From NCBI GenBank assembly GCA_051294375.1, contig CM119270.1, forward strand, positions 11,342,141 to 11,406,140: 64,000 nucleotides of DNA, in the 5' to 3' direction. The notes below the pieces were generated by a model. That model saw only the letters and a list, made by a program, of their open reading frames with translations. It ran no database searches and was not told the DNA's origin. A program made the position numbers and the translations under genes. Source of the stretch: Paraspadella gotoi. Taxonomy: Eukaryota > Chaetognatha. Positions 1 to 13,120 of this stretch are shown here, piece by piece (positions within the stretch are counted from its first letter, which is position 1; each line of letters begins with the position of its first letter).

Positions 1-246
1 CCTGTAATTCAATTCGATGACAAATCCTCGAGCGGGATTCTTTTTTAATTCCCCCCTTCATTCGAATTCATCGATTTCATTCATTTCATTCATTCGCTCG
101 TTCAGTCGCCCTCACCTTTCCCCGTTTCTTCCTTTCTTTTTCAAAAGAATTTCGTTGAAAGAAACTCGTTTGCTGAGGAGCGGAAGTCCCTTACTCGTTT
201 TCAAAACCTGAAATCGAAATTCGAGGAGAAAATCGAAATAGAAAGA

Positions 247-250
<4 letters not shown>

Positions 251-284
<34 letters not shown>
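251..284. repeat. (GA)17 microsatellite
   Basis: An uninterrupted GA dinucleotide tract of about 34 bp, one of many in the window. Confidence 0.9.
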
Positions 285-287
<3 letters not shown>

Positions 288-580
288 TTAAGGAACAAAG
301 AGTAAAATTAAAAATAAAAAAATCTGAAAAAATACGGAACGGAAAACTAAAGAAAAGAATGAAAGAAAAATAGAAAGAATTAAAAAAAAGAACATGTCAA
401 CGAAATAATGAACTAACGAACGAATAAATTAACCGATCAAAGTTAGCGAAGTAACGAACGGAAAAAAAACGTAAAGAACGAACGAATCTAACAAACAGAA
501 CGAACGAACAACGCAACGGTGGCAAAGAAAAGAAACCTCTGGTGACAGACCCGTATATGAATTATCAATGAAAAAAGGCT

Positions 581-955
581 CAGAGAGAGAGAGAGAGGTC
601 GAGAGAAGAGAGGGGGACGGAAGGGAGGACGATAGGAAAGAGAGAAAGAGAGCCCGACGAAGAGGGTTGGAGGGAGAGAGAGAGAGAGGGAGAGAGATGA
701 GAGAGAGAGAGAGAAGAGGGAAGAGAGAGAGAGAAAGGAGAGAGAAGAGAGAGAGAGAGAGGAGAGAGAGAGAGTGAGACGCAGAGAGAGAGAGAGAAAG
801 AGAGAAGAGAAGAGGAGAAGGAGAGAGAGAAGGGATAGAGGAGAGAGAGGAGTAGAGAGAGAGAGACGAGAAACGAGAGGAGAGAGAAAGAGGAGAGAAG
901 AGAGAGAGGAGGATATGAGGCGAGAGAAGGAGAGATCGAGATGAGAGAGGCCTCC
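581..955. repeat. degenerate GA polypurine block
   Basis: About 375 bp almost wholly of A and G on the plus strand, mostly GA units broken every few units by an extra G or A. The irregular breaks differ from the clean GA tracts elsewhere and resemble error-prone read sequence, although true old microsatellite decay is possible. Long minus-strand frames across it read Leu-Ser repeats and are not genes. Confidence 0.8.
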
Positions 956-1401
956 AGGTAAAAAATCAAGGGAGAGACCATATGGACTGAGAGGAAAAAC
1001 GATTCTGTCCGAGAGACGACGGAAACTCTTCGTCTTTATTCTCTCGACGTTCCTCACTGTAATGGATCAACTTTTTATTTCAATCTACACTGGTCACCGC
1101 ATTTTTTATTTTAATAAATAGAACGAGCAAATATTAACCGTTAATCATAAAAACTAAATGGAGTTTTGCAACTTCGATTTTCAAAATTACCATAAATTAC
1201 TGCACCACATGATAAATATAGACGTTTTCTCCTCAAATTACTTTGACTTTTTAGTCAGCTCATAATGAGCAAAGATTGTGAAACTTAAATTCTTTACAGT
1301 TTCAACTATTTCAAAATTGAAATTGTTAATGAGTTGAAGCAGATGTTTATCAGTCGTAACTTAATAAATAACTTAACATTTACCTTCGAATGGAATTGCT
1401 C

Positions 1402-1449
1402 TTCCTTTGTCTAATGCTTTTTCTCTTCCATTTTCCCTTTTTTTTTTAG
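1402..1449 (+). promoter_or_regulatory. candidate 3' splice site
   Basis: A strong pyrimidine run, including ten consecutive T, ends in AG at 1448-1449 and is followed by GCGGAGACG. This is a good match to a metazoan acceptor. If used, it would begin an exon at 1450 that carries leader sequence and the coding exon starting at 2240. There is no transcript evidence, and the same run could be low-complexity sequence. Confidence 0.3.
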
Positions 1450-2239
1450 GCGGAGACGAAGAGGGAAAAAACAAGCAGCTGCTTGCAACAAAAAAGAAAA
1501 GCTATCGAACTGAGAGCGAGAAGGAAAAGAAGCAAACAGAAAAAAGAAAGAAAACAGCGGAAGAAGTAAATCGGACGAAAAAAAAAAAACAATGAAAAAA
1601 ACAGAGATTTTGTGACGAGTTTTTTTCTTTTTCTTCTTTTTCCTCCGACGCTTCTTCTCGCCAACGCCCACGGAGTCTCACTCGTCTTCGCACGCAGAAA
1701 TTCGCACGCACACACTCGCACTTCCGCGTACGGACGTCTAATACTTTCAGAGTCTCTTCGTGCGTACTGAGGACAGAAGCCGGACAACGGCCAGTTTCAA
1801 AAAAAAAACTTGGTCGCGCGTACAAGGGACGAATGTAATTCTCTGTCACGCGCACGCACAAAAAAAAAAAAGAAAGCACGAAATTCGCGCGCATTATTGG
1901 TCAGTTTGAAAACAGAAAGGAAAAAAAATCAAATCTACAAATCACTGTAAAATCTTTTGATAAAAGAAAGAAGTGGATGAGACTGAGAAAGAAAAATTAT
2001 AAAGAAAGGCAACGACAAAGAAAAACATCATTAAATCTACAACAAATTAACTCTCAGAGAACTGGAAACAGTGATTGAGCCAGAAAGAAAGACTGAGAGA
2101 AAGAGAGAAGGAAAAGAAAACTTAATATACTTTCTCTCTCTTCGCCGTCGCAAGTTCGAGAAAATCGATTGCAATAACAGCGACGGAAATATCGTCGTCG
2201 TCGTCGTCGTCGTCGTCGACGCGAAAAAAGGCGTCAATT
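1450..2239 (+). other. probable 5' leader or core promoter region
   Basis: This segment lies directly before the best coding exon. It is A/G-rich with CpG-containing patches at about 1650-1890. A TCAGTTT at 1901-1907 resembles an arthropod initiator (TCAGT), but no TATA box or downstream element is evident at the usual spacing. Several short upstream ATG frames are present, for example near 1592. A (CGT)n tract at 2192-2219 sits just before the start codon. Whether this is spliced leader (from 1450) or promoter plus leader (from about 1903) cannot be decided from sequence. Confidence 0.3.
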
Positions 2240-3383
2240 ATGAAAATCGGCGCCAAACTCGTCGGGAAGGTGGATCAAGTGGAGGTTGTGGATGGTGGGT
2301 GGGAGAATGAGGTGGATGATGGGAGAGAGATGAATAGAGAGAAGGAGAAAGGAAGAAAAGAATCCGACGAGACGACGAAATTAGTTTCTTTTCGATCGAC
2401 GAATTCACTTTCGTCTCCGTCGAAGAGGATCGAGTTACAGACGGTCGTGTCACCGACGGCCGAGTTACAGACGGCGAAGTCGCAGATGTTTTTTGGTTCG
2501 ACGCCGACGACGGGCGACGTCGCGACTCTGATCTTCTGCCGGAGGAAGAGAAAGGAGAAGATTAGGAGGAGGAAGGGGCGATCCTCCGACAGTTCCTCCT
2601 CCGACATCCAGTTGTCAAACAGCGACTTCAATAACAACAACAACAACAACGCCTCGATCACTGCCTCCCGTCCTCGCAACTCCGCCGTCGACACCCCGCT
2701 ACCTTCTCCACCCCCTCGCTCTTCACCCGTCCCTCCCACATGGCCCCGTCTCTCGCCACCGCACCCAACCCCGACCGTGACTCGGCACCCAACCCAGACC
2801 GAGACCCATTACCCCCTCGTCGCCGGACTCGATTCGGCGCGCGTCTCGGCGAAGAACGACGCTCTCGGTGACGACGCAGAGGGCAGCACCGACGACGCAA
2901 CGGACGACGCATCCGCGAAAAGAAACTCGGCCGATGACGCAGCAGACTCCGGGACCGCCCACGGTCCAACGAAACAGAATAACAACGCAGGGACCTCGCC
3001 TCGTGGAAAGGACATCGACGCGACGAAAACGAGTCATCTTTTATTCCGTCGGGACAGCGCCGCTGCCGCCGCCGCAGCCGCCGCGCCGTCCCTCAGCAGC
3101 AGCACGATATCGTTCGATCGCGCGAAGATTCGCTCGGCGAAATTCGACGCCGCAGCCGATGCCACCGCCGATCCCGGCGTCTCGGCGCCGATCGCCCGGC
3201 GAATCATCGCGCCGTCCGCATTTAGGAAAAGCGAAACTACGACGCCGTCGTCGACGACGACGACGTTGACGACGACGACGACGACGACGTCGTGGCGGAC
3301 TCACTCTCCGACCCGCGATCTTTTCTCCAACGCGATCTTGTTCCTCGTCGTGTACAGCGCTTTGGCCGCTCTTCCCGCTCAAG
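2240..3383 (+). CDS. first coding exon of an unidentified protein with a late signal-like segment
   Basis: The open frame runs from ATG 2240 through 381 complete residues to a consensus donor (CAAG|GTGAGT) at 3383/3384, leaving the intron in phase 1. I do not recognise the protein. In order it shows a charged start (1-55), a basic patch at about 100-114 followed by a Ser run, an Asn run (131-137), a Pro-rich stretch (about 153-187), an Asp/Ala-rich stretch (210-240), an Ala run (274-282), a Thr-rich stretch (333-350), and then a hydrophobic segment at about 365-380 ending LPAQ. No Met lies between residue 83 and the hydrophobic segment, so the start must be at Met83 or earlier unless a non-ATG start is used. 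A phase-1 intron directly after a signal-like segment is typical of secreted and cell-surface modular proteins, so I infer an extracellular or type II membrane protein. Later exons are not seen. The codons are GC-rich compared with the surroundings. Confidence 0.55.
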
Positions 3384-3389
3384 GTGAGT
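3384..3389 (+). other. 5' splice donor of the first coding exon
   Basis: GTGAGT directly follows CAAG, a full match to the metazoan donor consensus. It splits a Gly codon after its first base (phase 1). If it is not used, the frame stops four codons later at 3395-3397. Confidence 0.55.
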
Positions 3390-3597
3390 TCAAGTGAGAA
3401 CTTGGTAGGTGGGAGACGTGGGAGAGATGAGATAAGTGAGGAAAGAATGCCGTTAGCTGCCGGCTACGATTGTCATATAACTTTGAAAGTTGGAAGTAAA
3501 ATGTAAATGTTGTTAAAATAACGCTGGATCAATCAATCAATTTATTAATAAACAAGTTTGAGCAAACTATGTCGGATCTGCCTACAATCATTATCGG

Positions 3598-3823
3598 TAA
3601 TTAATTAATTAATAATTAATTAATAATTAATTCAAGTTAAATAATTATTAATTAATTAAATAATGAATTTATTCAAGTTAATTATTTAATTAATTAGGCA
3701 ATTAATTAATTAATTTGATCAGAAATGTTTGTTTTGATTGAATAATTGACTGATCAATTAATTATTGATTAATTAATTTACTAATTGATTAATTAACTGA
3801 TTAATTATTTGATTAATTAATAC
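3598..3823. repeat. AATT-type repeat rich in TAATTA
   Basis: About 225 bp dominated by TTAATTAA and AATAATTAATT units with a few unique insertions. It contains many TAATTA cores, the generic homeodomain site, and begins about 210 bp inside the putative first intron. It may be only an (AATT)n microsatellite. Confidence 0.75.
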
Positions 3824-3870
3824 ATCTTGCATTTACATTTAAAATAAAAAGAAAAAGAAGCATAATCAAT

Positions 3871-4192
3871 TAGTGAAATAGGTTCTTTGTTTTCTCCATT
3901 TAAACTCATTTCCACTGGAACGATTCCATCGAAACTTGATTTCCTGTTTAATCACACACTTTTCTTACCCAAATACAAAAATTTCAAAAGGTCAATCGCC
4001 CCAATCCACTCTCAATTGAGTGAAATTTGGTCATGTTCAAATAGTGAAATATTAATTTATTTTTTCCATTTTAAACTCATTTTCCCTATTTGACGATTCT
4101 CATATCGAAACTTTCCATATACAGCTCAATCACACATCCTTCCCCTACCCACACACAAAATTCATTCCAATCCATCCATCCAATCCACAATG
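3871..4192. repeat. diverged tandem duplication, period about 171 bp
   Basis: Two copies start with TAGTGAAAT at 3871 and 4042. Both continue through a shared order of landmarks: a TTTTCTCCAT/TTTTTCCATT block, AAACTCATTT, a cGATTC.CAT.TCGAAACTT block, AATCACACA, CCCAAATAC/CCCACACAC, and CCAATCCA. They differ by many substitutions and small indels, so the duplication is old. Confidence 0.65.
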
Positions 4193-4595
4193 CTATTGGT
4201 GTTTTTTGCTAAGGTGGGAATCGACGGTACCGTACGGGACAGACAGACGGCACGGGACATCGTATTTTTTTTTTTGCAGTTAATTTATTCATAATTCGAT
4301 GTTTGACATGATATATATGTTGACTTTGCCCCGACGCAATATTGAGGGGGGCGGTACCGACGGACCGTACAAAGTGAATTATTGAGTCGAGATCTGCTGA
4401 AAGCAGATCCGACTAAAAAATCGAGAATAAAACAAGAAAAGTTCTCTTAACCATATCAAAATAAGGATATCAAACCCGGCGTCACAAGTTCCTGTTTCGT
4501 TTAAAACTCGCGGATATCATGATTAGACTCTTGAGTCAGACATCGACGACGACGACCACGACAACGACAACAACAACGACTGAGACATGAGCCGA

Positions 4596-5085
4596 CTGGC
4601 CTGATTTTCTCTTCTTTCCTTTCGAGATTCTTGACTTTCTTCTTCCGACTTTCCTTCGCTTTTCCTTTTTTTCCCCTTTCGTCTCTTCTTTTTAATCTCA
4701 TTTTCTTTCCTTTTTTCCTTTGTTTTTCCACTTTCTATTTAGCTTTCCTCTCCTCAATTTTCATACCTCTCTTTCCCGTTATTTTTAATACCGTATATTT
4801 CTCTCAAGTTCACGTTTTAAAATTATATTCCTCTCTTTATCCTCTGTTTTCCTTTTCTTTCTTATGTTCAACACCTAGTTGCTCTGAATTTTATTTAATT
4901 CTTCTTCTCTTTTCTTCCTTCTTTCTCATCTCAAACTCTTCAGTTTCAACCTTTTTCTCTCCTATTCTTCTAATACTTCTAAACCTTCTACACCTTTACA
5001 TTAACTTCTTTCTTTTCATTTACTATTTCTATTTTTCCTCCCTCTTTCTCCTTCTTCTCCTCCTCCTCCTCCTCCTCGTTGTTTT
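4596..5085. repeat. polypyrimidine tract ending in (CTC)n
   Basis: Nearly 500 bp strongly biased to C and T on the plus strand, ending in a run of seven CTC units at about 5061-5082. A 198-residue plus-strand frame across it is Phe/Leu/Ser-rich and reflects the base bias, not a gene. Confidence 0.75.
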
Positions 5086-5246
5086 CCTAATGATTCGTCG
5101 AGAATCGTTCTCTAGAGCCTCCGAGGAGGAAGCCGCCGTCGCGCGGGGGCGTGGAGGAAGGGCCGGAGGGGGGAGGAGAGAGGGAGAGGAAGAAGAAAAG
5201 GGGGAGAATGGCGAGGAGATAAAATAGGTTATGGTGGGACAAAAAG

Positions 5247-5251
5247 GAAAG

Positions 5252-5296
<45 letters not shown>

Positions 5297-5344
5297 AAGA
5301 TAGATAGAAAAAAAGAGAGAGGCAGATAGAGAGAGAGAGAGAGA
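5247..5344. repeat. GA microsatellite
   Basis: GAAA units grade into nearly uninterrupted GA at about 5257-5288, then into mixed GA/GATA units. Confidence 0.85.
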
Positions 5345-5984
5345 ATGAGTAGAGATGTCCTCAGAAAATACAGAAAGGAAGGGGGAAAATTCCGACTTGG
5401 AAAACTTTTTTTAGCTAAAAATAAAGCTGTTTCACTCATTGAGTACAACATCTGTGTTTTTAAACCTTAAAATTAATACATTTGTAGGCAATGATAAATA
5501 AAGTTAAGCATATTCCACGATAACTTCAGCTTTATCGGGAATATTGCCTTCATGTTGCATTTACTCAAACTAGTAACTTTTTGGGGATTATTTTTCTGCA
5601 TCTTCCCGTCTTGACCTTGATCAAATAAACATTATTCGTTTTTTTCTCTCATTTTTTACTGCTATTGAATCTCATTTGCATATTAGAGTCTCGACTGTAA
5701 AAAAACCTGTAGGATTCAAATTACCGCGATCAGAAATGTTTTCGCCCACTGCCCCCACGCAGTCACTCACCCGTTGGGCACGAGAGGTGAGGAAGGAAAG
5801 TAGTGGAAGACGGAGAGGAAGAGAGGAGAGGAGACGAGTGATGACGGAGAGGAGATGATAGAGGAGGGAGATGAGATGCGAGGACCTGACGAGACGAGAG
5901 GCTGCCTCGAGAAGGAGAGTGAGTCGACGATCGATATGGAGAGATGTTGACGATAGAAGAGTAACGGACGGATCTCGAGATCGA

Positions 5985-6310
5985 GGAGCGGAGAGAGAGA
6001 GATGGAGAGCAAGGATGAGGAGGGAGTCGATTTCTTTTCCCGCAACGCTGACACGCTTCGGAAAAGTGCATGAAGAAAGATACTGCCTCTTCTACGTGGT
6101 TCGGTCACATTGTCAGTATGTCTTTGCCAAGCGGCCGAAGAAATGAGGCTGTAGTACAAGATGGAGAGGAGACGGAGAGGGATTCTTATACCTTGCAGTT
6201 GTGACGATGAGAGATGATGAGAGAGAGAGGACGAGAAGGAAGAGAGAGAGGAGAGAGAGATGAGAGAGAAGAGAGATGAAGAAGGAGGAGAGAGAGAAGA
6301 GAGAGAGACT
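5985..6310. repeat. degenerate GA blocks
   Basis: Two GA-rich stretches (about 5985-6020 and 6208-6310), broken at irregular intervals, flank unique sequence. The interruptions resemble those at 581-955. Confidence 0.7.
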
Positions 6311-6654
6311 AGTGACTTGTCTTGTTATCATTTTTGAAGAGTTTTTCAGGAAGCAGTCGCCTGTTGTTAATTCACACACGATAGGGTTGAAAAGGGTCAA
6401 AGGGTGGCGGGTCGTGTGACGTTTGATGGTGGTGGACGAGGTGGCTGACGTCAATTAGTTTTGGCTTTAGGTTACGGCAGGTTTTGAGGAGTATGTCGGC
6501 CTTTTTTACGTGAATTTCTTCGTTTTATTTGTTAGCTATGTGGTTTCGGATCAATATTCATCTCAAAAGCGTTGAAAAAATGATTTATCGCTGTTTTGCT
6601 TTAAGGCTTTCGGCGTACGGTATGAAAAAAAACTCGTGGCCGACGCATGAGAGA

Positions 6655-6815
6655 TCGTGAGAGAGAGAGAGGAGAGAGAGAGAAAGAGAAGAGAGATAGA
6701 GAGAGAGGAATGGAGAGAGAGAGGAGAGAGAGAGAGACTGAGAGACGAGAGAGATGAGAGAGAGAGACGATAGAGATGAGAGAGAGTATGAGACAGACAG
6801 ACAGAGAGAGAGGAG
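6655..6815. repeat. degenerate GA block
   Basis: About 160 bp of GA with irregular single-base breaks and some GATA/GACA units. A minus-strand Ser-Leu frame here is not a gene. Confidence 0.8.
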
Positions 6816-9800
6816 AAAGACCCCAAGAAATTACATCCTAAATTAAATAAATAAAGAAGCGGCATTTGCGATGGGTAAAATAAAAAAAAACTCTAGCAAA
6901 AAAAGTTTTTTTCGGTTCACAGATTTATTCGTGAATATTTCATGAATCCTTTATGACTTTGTCTCTCTTCTGACACCTTCAAGTATGAGGTCTCTCTCGC
7001 CGAGGGATTTTTCTTCACTCTCCGTTTTTCTTTTTTTTTTCTCGTCAGACTTTTTAACACTCCCATTATACATGTTTACTTTCTCCCCGGGTTTGTTATC
7101 TGATAGAGAATTCAGTGAAAATTTTTCAGAGACTCATTACTAGTATCAAAATAAAGCAAGTACTGAGACTGCCTCTTTAAAAAGTATTTAAATATTATTA
7201 TATTCTTGGTCCGCTAAGCTTAATTAAAATTCACGTAAACAAAATTTGATTTAAAAGAAAAACCATTTCTCACTTAAATTCACAAGCTCACAACTCACAT
7301 TCACTCGAGACGAAATCCAAACTAATATATTTTTCACCGACGTTCGTAAAATGACTGAAAATAAAACGAAGTGAAAGGATAGAAGAGAAAAAAAAAGTTG
7401 GAAAGCGATTGTGAAGAGAAATGAAGAAGAGAAATGAAGAAGAGGTGAGTTAAAGGCGGACGACGGATCGAAGCCAAGCCAAGCGTCCAACTCACTTACT
7501 TTTTTTTCTCTCAGATAAAAAAAAGAGATAAGAAATATCGGGTTAACGATCTGGAACTGGGTAATGTCGAGGACGGTGAGGGGAAAGGTAGACCGACTTT
7601 ACTCGGTTGTTCTCTGAAGGTAAATCATCGAACGTTAAAACGACAAAGGATTTTTTTTAGATTTTCTTTTCTTTTATGTACAACCCATTTCAAAATAGAT
7701 TTCGTAATATTTGATTGCTATTACCAAATAAAAATCACTTTCTTTTTGTCTTTTATTACGGAAGAAAAAGAAAGCAAATATGATTAAAAATAATGAACAA
7801 ATAAAAATATAATTTTTTTCGATAAAAACAAGTTTTCCGTAACTTTTTTTGTTTGTTTGTTAATAAATTTTGTCCTCATTGTCTGTAAAAGTCGACGATT
7901 TGGCCCAAATGTCTAACGAGTTTCGTCTCTGCTTTTTTAGTTGTTTTTTTTTTTGTCTCGAAAAAAAAATAAACGATTGCAATGAGTTTGGTTGTGAACG
8001 TCTGCGAATGACGTTGATGAGAATGAAGCAACTTACGGTGAAAGATGTGAACGATAAAATGTTATTGAAAGTTCAAAGGTCATTCCGAGAAGGGAAGAGC
8101 AAATGATGTGGATAAAAATGAAAAATATCGAAACGATAATTTAATATTTAAAAAATAGTAAATGAACATAAACAAAGCGAAAATATGCAAATGAGTTCCT
8201 TGAACGAACGTAGAAATTGCAAAACGAAAGACGAATCCTCGCGTCAGCCGGAGATTCGCGCCATAAGACTCACGGACCGCGCGAAAAAAAAAGCTACCTA
8301 ACAACGACTATAAAATGCTATAAAAGGCCCTTTTATAGCCCAAAATAGCCTGTACCGCCTGTAATAGCGGGGAAAAACCATCACGCCCTTTTTTCTCTTT
8401 ATCTCTCTCTCTCTCTCTTTTAGTCGCAGTTATTCCTCCTTTTTCTCTTTTTTTTTGATCTTTTCGCTTCCTTCCTTCTTTCCTTCGTTTTTTTTTCTTT
8501 TTTTCTTTTTTATTTTGCCTCCTTTTTTTTCATTCTCTTCTTTTTTTCTCACCGTAATGGCGTTTTCCCTTTAACCGTCTCGTCCTCTCGCTGTTTACCT
8601 CGAAGAGATAGTTGATGACTTCTNNNNNNNNNNNNNNNNNNNNNNNNNNNNNNNNNNNNNNNNNNNNNNNNNNNNNNNNNNNNNNNNNNNNNNNNNNNNN
8701 NNNNNNNNNNNNNNNNNNNNNNNNNNNNNNNNNNNNNNNNNNNNNNNNNNNNNNNNNNNNNNNNNNNNNNNNNNNNNNTTTTTTTTTTCCATCTTCAGGT
8801 TTTCCTCTTCTCGCCTCGACCCTACATTTTTGTCCGCTTCCGTTTTTCTCTCTCTCTCTCTCCTACTCTCCCTCTCTCCCTCCCTCCTCCCCCGCGTGTC
8901 GACTGAGCGAAAAAAATGGATAGATTCTGTGATAAAAGCGTGAACGTGATTCCGTCAACGCGTTGAGATGCATCACAGCAAAACTGCGAAAAGAAAAAAA
9001 ATGAAAAAGTTGGAAAATAGGGTTTTTTTTTGTCATTCGAGAGATTAATCTTGAGATTAATTCTAAGATTTACAATAACGCCTTCCTGCTTTTATTGCCC
9101 GGTGTTTCGTAATCTTTTTCAACAAGTCAGGTCGTTGTGCCCGATGGCAATTTTTCAAAATGGTTTATAGCAGTCTTCGGTATTGTTTTTATTATTATTA
9201 TTGTCGTTATCGTTTTTTTACTTTTTTGTGTTTATTTCTTAATGATTAATCCCTATTCATACGAATATTCCTTTTAATGTCCAAACCCTTGGGTCGACAA
9301 CAACAACAACATCTACTAAAATTGTTAAAAGTCTTCGGCTAAAATTAATATTAATGGAAAAAGCTGTAGCGGCGGGGTTTTAGGTATAACAAGATTCTCG
9401 TTCATGGCTGGAGATCAGAGAGGAAAAAAAATTTCCTTTCCTTTCCTCGCGCTCTCCTTTTCTCTTTCCTTTCTTAATTTCCTTCCCCTCATTTTTCATT
9501 CCCNNNNNNNNNNNNNNNNNNNNNNNNNNNNNNNNNNNNNNNNNNNNNNNNNNNNNNNNNNNNNNNNNNNNNNNNNNNNNNNNNNNNNNNNNNNNNNNNN
9601 NNNNNNNNNNNNNNNNNNNNNNNNNNNNNNNNNNNNNNNNNNNNNNNNNNNNNNNNNNNNNNNNNNNNNNNNNNNNNNNNNNNNNNNNNNNNNNNNNNNN
9701 NNNNNNNNNNNNNNNNNNNNNNNNNNNNNNNNNNNNNNNNNNNNNNNNNNNNNNNNNNNNNNNNNNNNNNNNNNNNNNNNNNNNNNNNNCCGCCAATAAA

Positions 9801-10110
9801 ACTATATTATTGTAAAATATATCTTCTGAAAGTTGAACCAAATCTGCTTTGATTACAAGTTTTTATTTTTTATTACTTAAATACAGAAAATAAGCCTCCG
9901 CATTCAAATTTTTCGATCATATTTTAATTCAACTTCGATTCATATTCAACGAGTATTATTCATGGCAGCGATTTTTCCGTCCTCTTCCTCCTCCTCCTCC
10001 TCCTTCTCCTCTTCCTACCCCCCTTTGCTCCTTTCCGGCAATTCCGCCNNNNNNNNNNNNNNNNNNNNNNNNNNNNNNNNNNNNNNNNNNNNNNNNNNNN
10101 NNNNNNNNNN

Positions 10111-11390
<1,280 letters not shown>

Positions 11391-11587
11391 NNNNNNNNNN
11401 NNNNNNNNNNNNNNNNNNNNNNNNNNNNNNNNNNNNNNNNNNNNNNNNNNNNNNNNNNNNNNNNNNNNNNNNNNNNNNNNNNNNNNNNNNNNNNNNNNNN
11501 NNNNNNNNNNNNNNNNNNNNNNNNNNNNNNNNNNNNNNNNNNNNNNNNNNNNNNNNNNNNNNNNNNNNNNNNNNNNNNNNNNNNNNN

Positions 11588-12880
11588 GAATACCTTTATG
11601 CGGTTTGTATTCTTCAGACAATCCCGTGTGGAGCGCGACTGTATGAAAGAGAAAGAGAGCAGAGAAGACTACTTCAGCAAGTCACTAGAGGCATATGACG
11701 AGAGGTGATGAGATTGACGATAGATGCTGATGAAGAGATCCATGAAGTGATGATGAGATGAGAAGAGATACAGTGACACATCGCATCTAGAGTATGGAGA
11801 GGAGGAGAGAGAAGGAGAGGAGGAGAGGAGAGAGGAGAGAGTAGAAGAAGTCCTGAGATCTGAGCAAAGGACAAATATGTTTATTATAAATGTCCGTTTA
11901 GATGCGGATACATATTCGTCACCTTCTTTAGTTTTATGGGTTTTTTTATTACTACTAAAATTAAAATTAAATAATTAAATACTATATTTCCTATTGATTA
12001 ACTATTTTTCCGGTTAATTGAATGTTTTCTAGTTTAAACGTTTTTAATATGCTAATTTAAAATAACTAGAACGAAAAATATATTTTAGGAATTTTCATGA
12101 TTAATAAAAATTGAGTCATTGTCTCAAGATTTCTAATCGTTTTGTTTTTTTATGTTTTTTAAATTGTTTTTGCCTTCGTTTAATTCATGCGATTGTCATC
12201 GTAAACAATTTGTATTTAGTAGTTTTGTTATTGTTTTACTAACTACGTGCTACTGCACCCTCTCTCTCTCGCTCTTCTCTCCTCTCTCTTCTCCTCTCTC
12301 TCTCTCTCTCTTCTCTCTGCTCTCCTCTCTTCTCTTCTCTCGTCTCTCTCTTTTCTCTCACCACAGAGGCATCGCAATTTATGCCCGGGGCGCCCCTCAT
12401 CCCTTCCATTTTTTCCGGCTTCCCGTTTCAATTCATTTCTTTTCTACTCCCGCGAAAAAGTAGTTTTTTTCAAAGCTCCTCTCATCTTTTCATTTTCTTT
12501 CCTTCTCCCATGTTTTTTTTTCCTTCTCATTCATTTTTTCTTTTTTCTTTCCATCTTTTCTCCCCCTTTCCCTTTCTTTTTCTATTCTCTTAAATCCCGT
12601 CTTCCTCTTCTCTCATCATTTTTCAAGCGTCATCGGTTTTCATTCTTTCTTTAGTTAACATTCTTCCTTCGTTTTCTTTATTCCGCGCTCTTAATTCCAC
12701 TTCTTATTATTTTCTTTTTAATCCTTTCCTCATTTCCTTCTCCTTCCTCCTTTCTCCCTCGTCCTCCTATTATTTTCTCTAATCCTATCCTCATTCTTTC
12801 CTCCTTTCTTGCTTTTCTCCCTCGTCCTCCTATTATTTTCTCTAATCCTTCCTCATTCCTATCCTTTCCTCCCCGTTCTC
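11588..12880. repeat. assembly duplicate, copy B
   Basis: This repeats 10111-11390 in the same order, again starting immediately after an N run. Differences are largely one- to four-base insertions and deletions at homopolymers and dinucleotide runs, the pattern expected from uncorrected long reads used to patch a gap. It carries sequence on past the point where copy A meets its gap. Confidence 0.8.
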
Positions 12881-13120
12881 TATATATTTTCTTTAATCCT
12901 TCCTCATCTTTCCTTTCCTTCCTTTCCTCCCTCGTCCTTGCTTTCATTTCACCTTTCCTTATTCTTTCCTCCTTCCTTCTCCTTCTCCCTCGTCCTCTAT
13001 AATTTTCTCTTAATTCCTTTCCTCATTCTCCTCCTCTCCTTTCCTCCCTCGTCCCTTCTATTATTCACTTTAAATCCTATCTCTCATTCTTTCCTCCTTC
13101 CTTCCTTTCCTCCCTCGTCC
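12704..13120. repeat. pyrimidine minisatellite, unit about 60-66 bp
   Basis: About seven diverged units each run from TATTATTTTCT through TAATCC, CTCATTC and TTCCTCC to CTCCCTCGTCC. Unit starts lie near 12704, 12769, 12832, 12881, 12940, 12996 and 13056. The same array begins in copy A at 11201-11390, where it is cut by an N run after about three units. Confidence 0.75.

Larger units (their letters stand above)
1..1449. other. upstream flank, no gene seen
   Basis: This stretch has no convincing coding region. It starts with pyrimidine-rich sequence, passes through a perfect GA tract and a long degenerate GA block, and then becomes AT-rich (about 1060-1400) before a pyrimidine tract that ends in AG at 1448-1449. 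Open frames here consist of repeated Ser-Leu or Arg-Glu and are products of the GA repeat. Confidence 0.5.
3390..8623. other. putative first-intron sequence, non-coding
   Basis: After the donor there is an AATT-rich block, a diverged tandem duplication, a palindromic GGTACC-rich patch (about 4210-4370), a polypyrimidine tract, three GA blocks and AT-rich spacer. I found no open frame with protein-like composition and no exon with paired splice signals. A pyrimidine run ending GCAG near 4266-4280 resembles an acceptor but leads into non-coding-looking sequence. Two AAGGGTCA-like units occur near 6388-6410. Confidence 0.5.

Noticed and set aside
488-1057. 189-residue minus-strand open frame
   Set aside because: It reads Ser-Leu repeats through a GA block; the same kind of frame appears at other GA/CT tracts.
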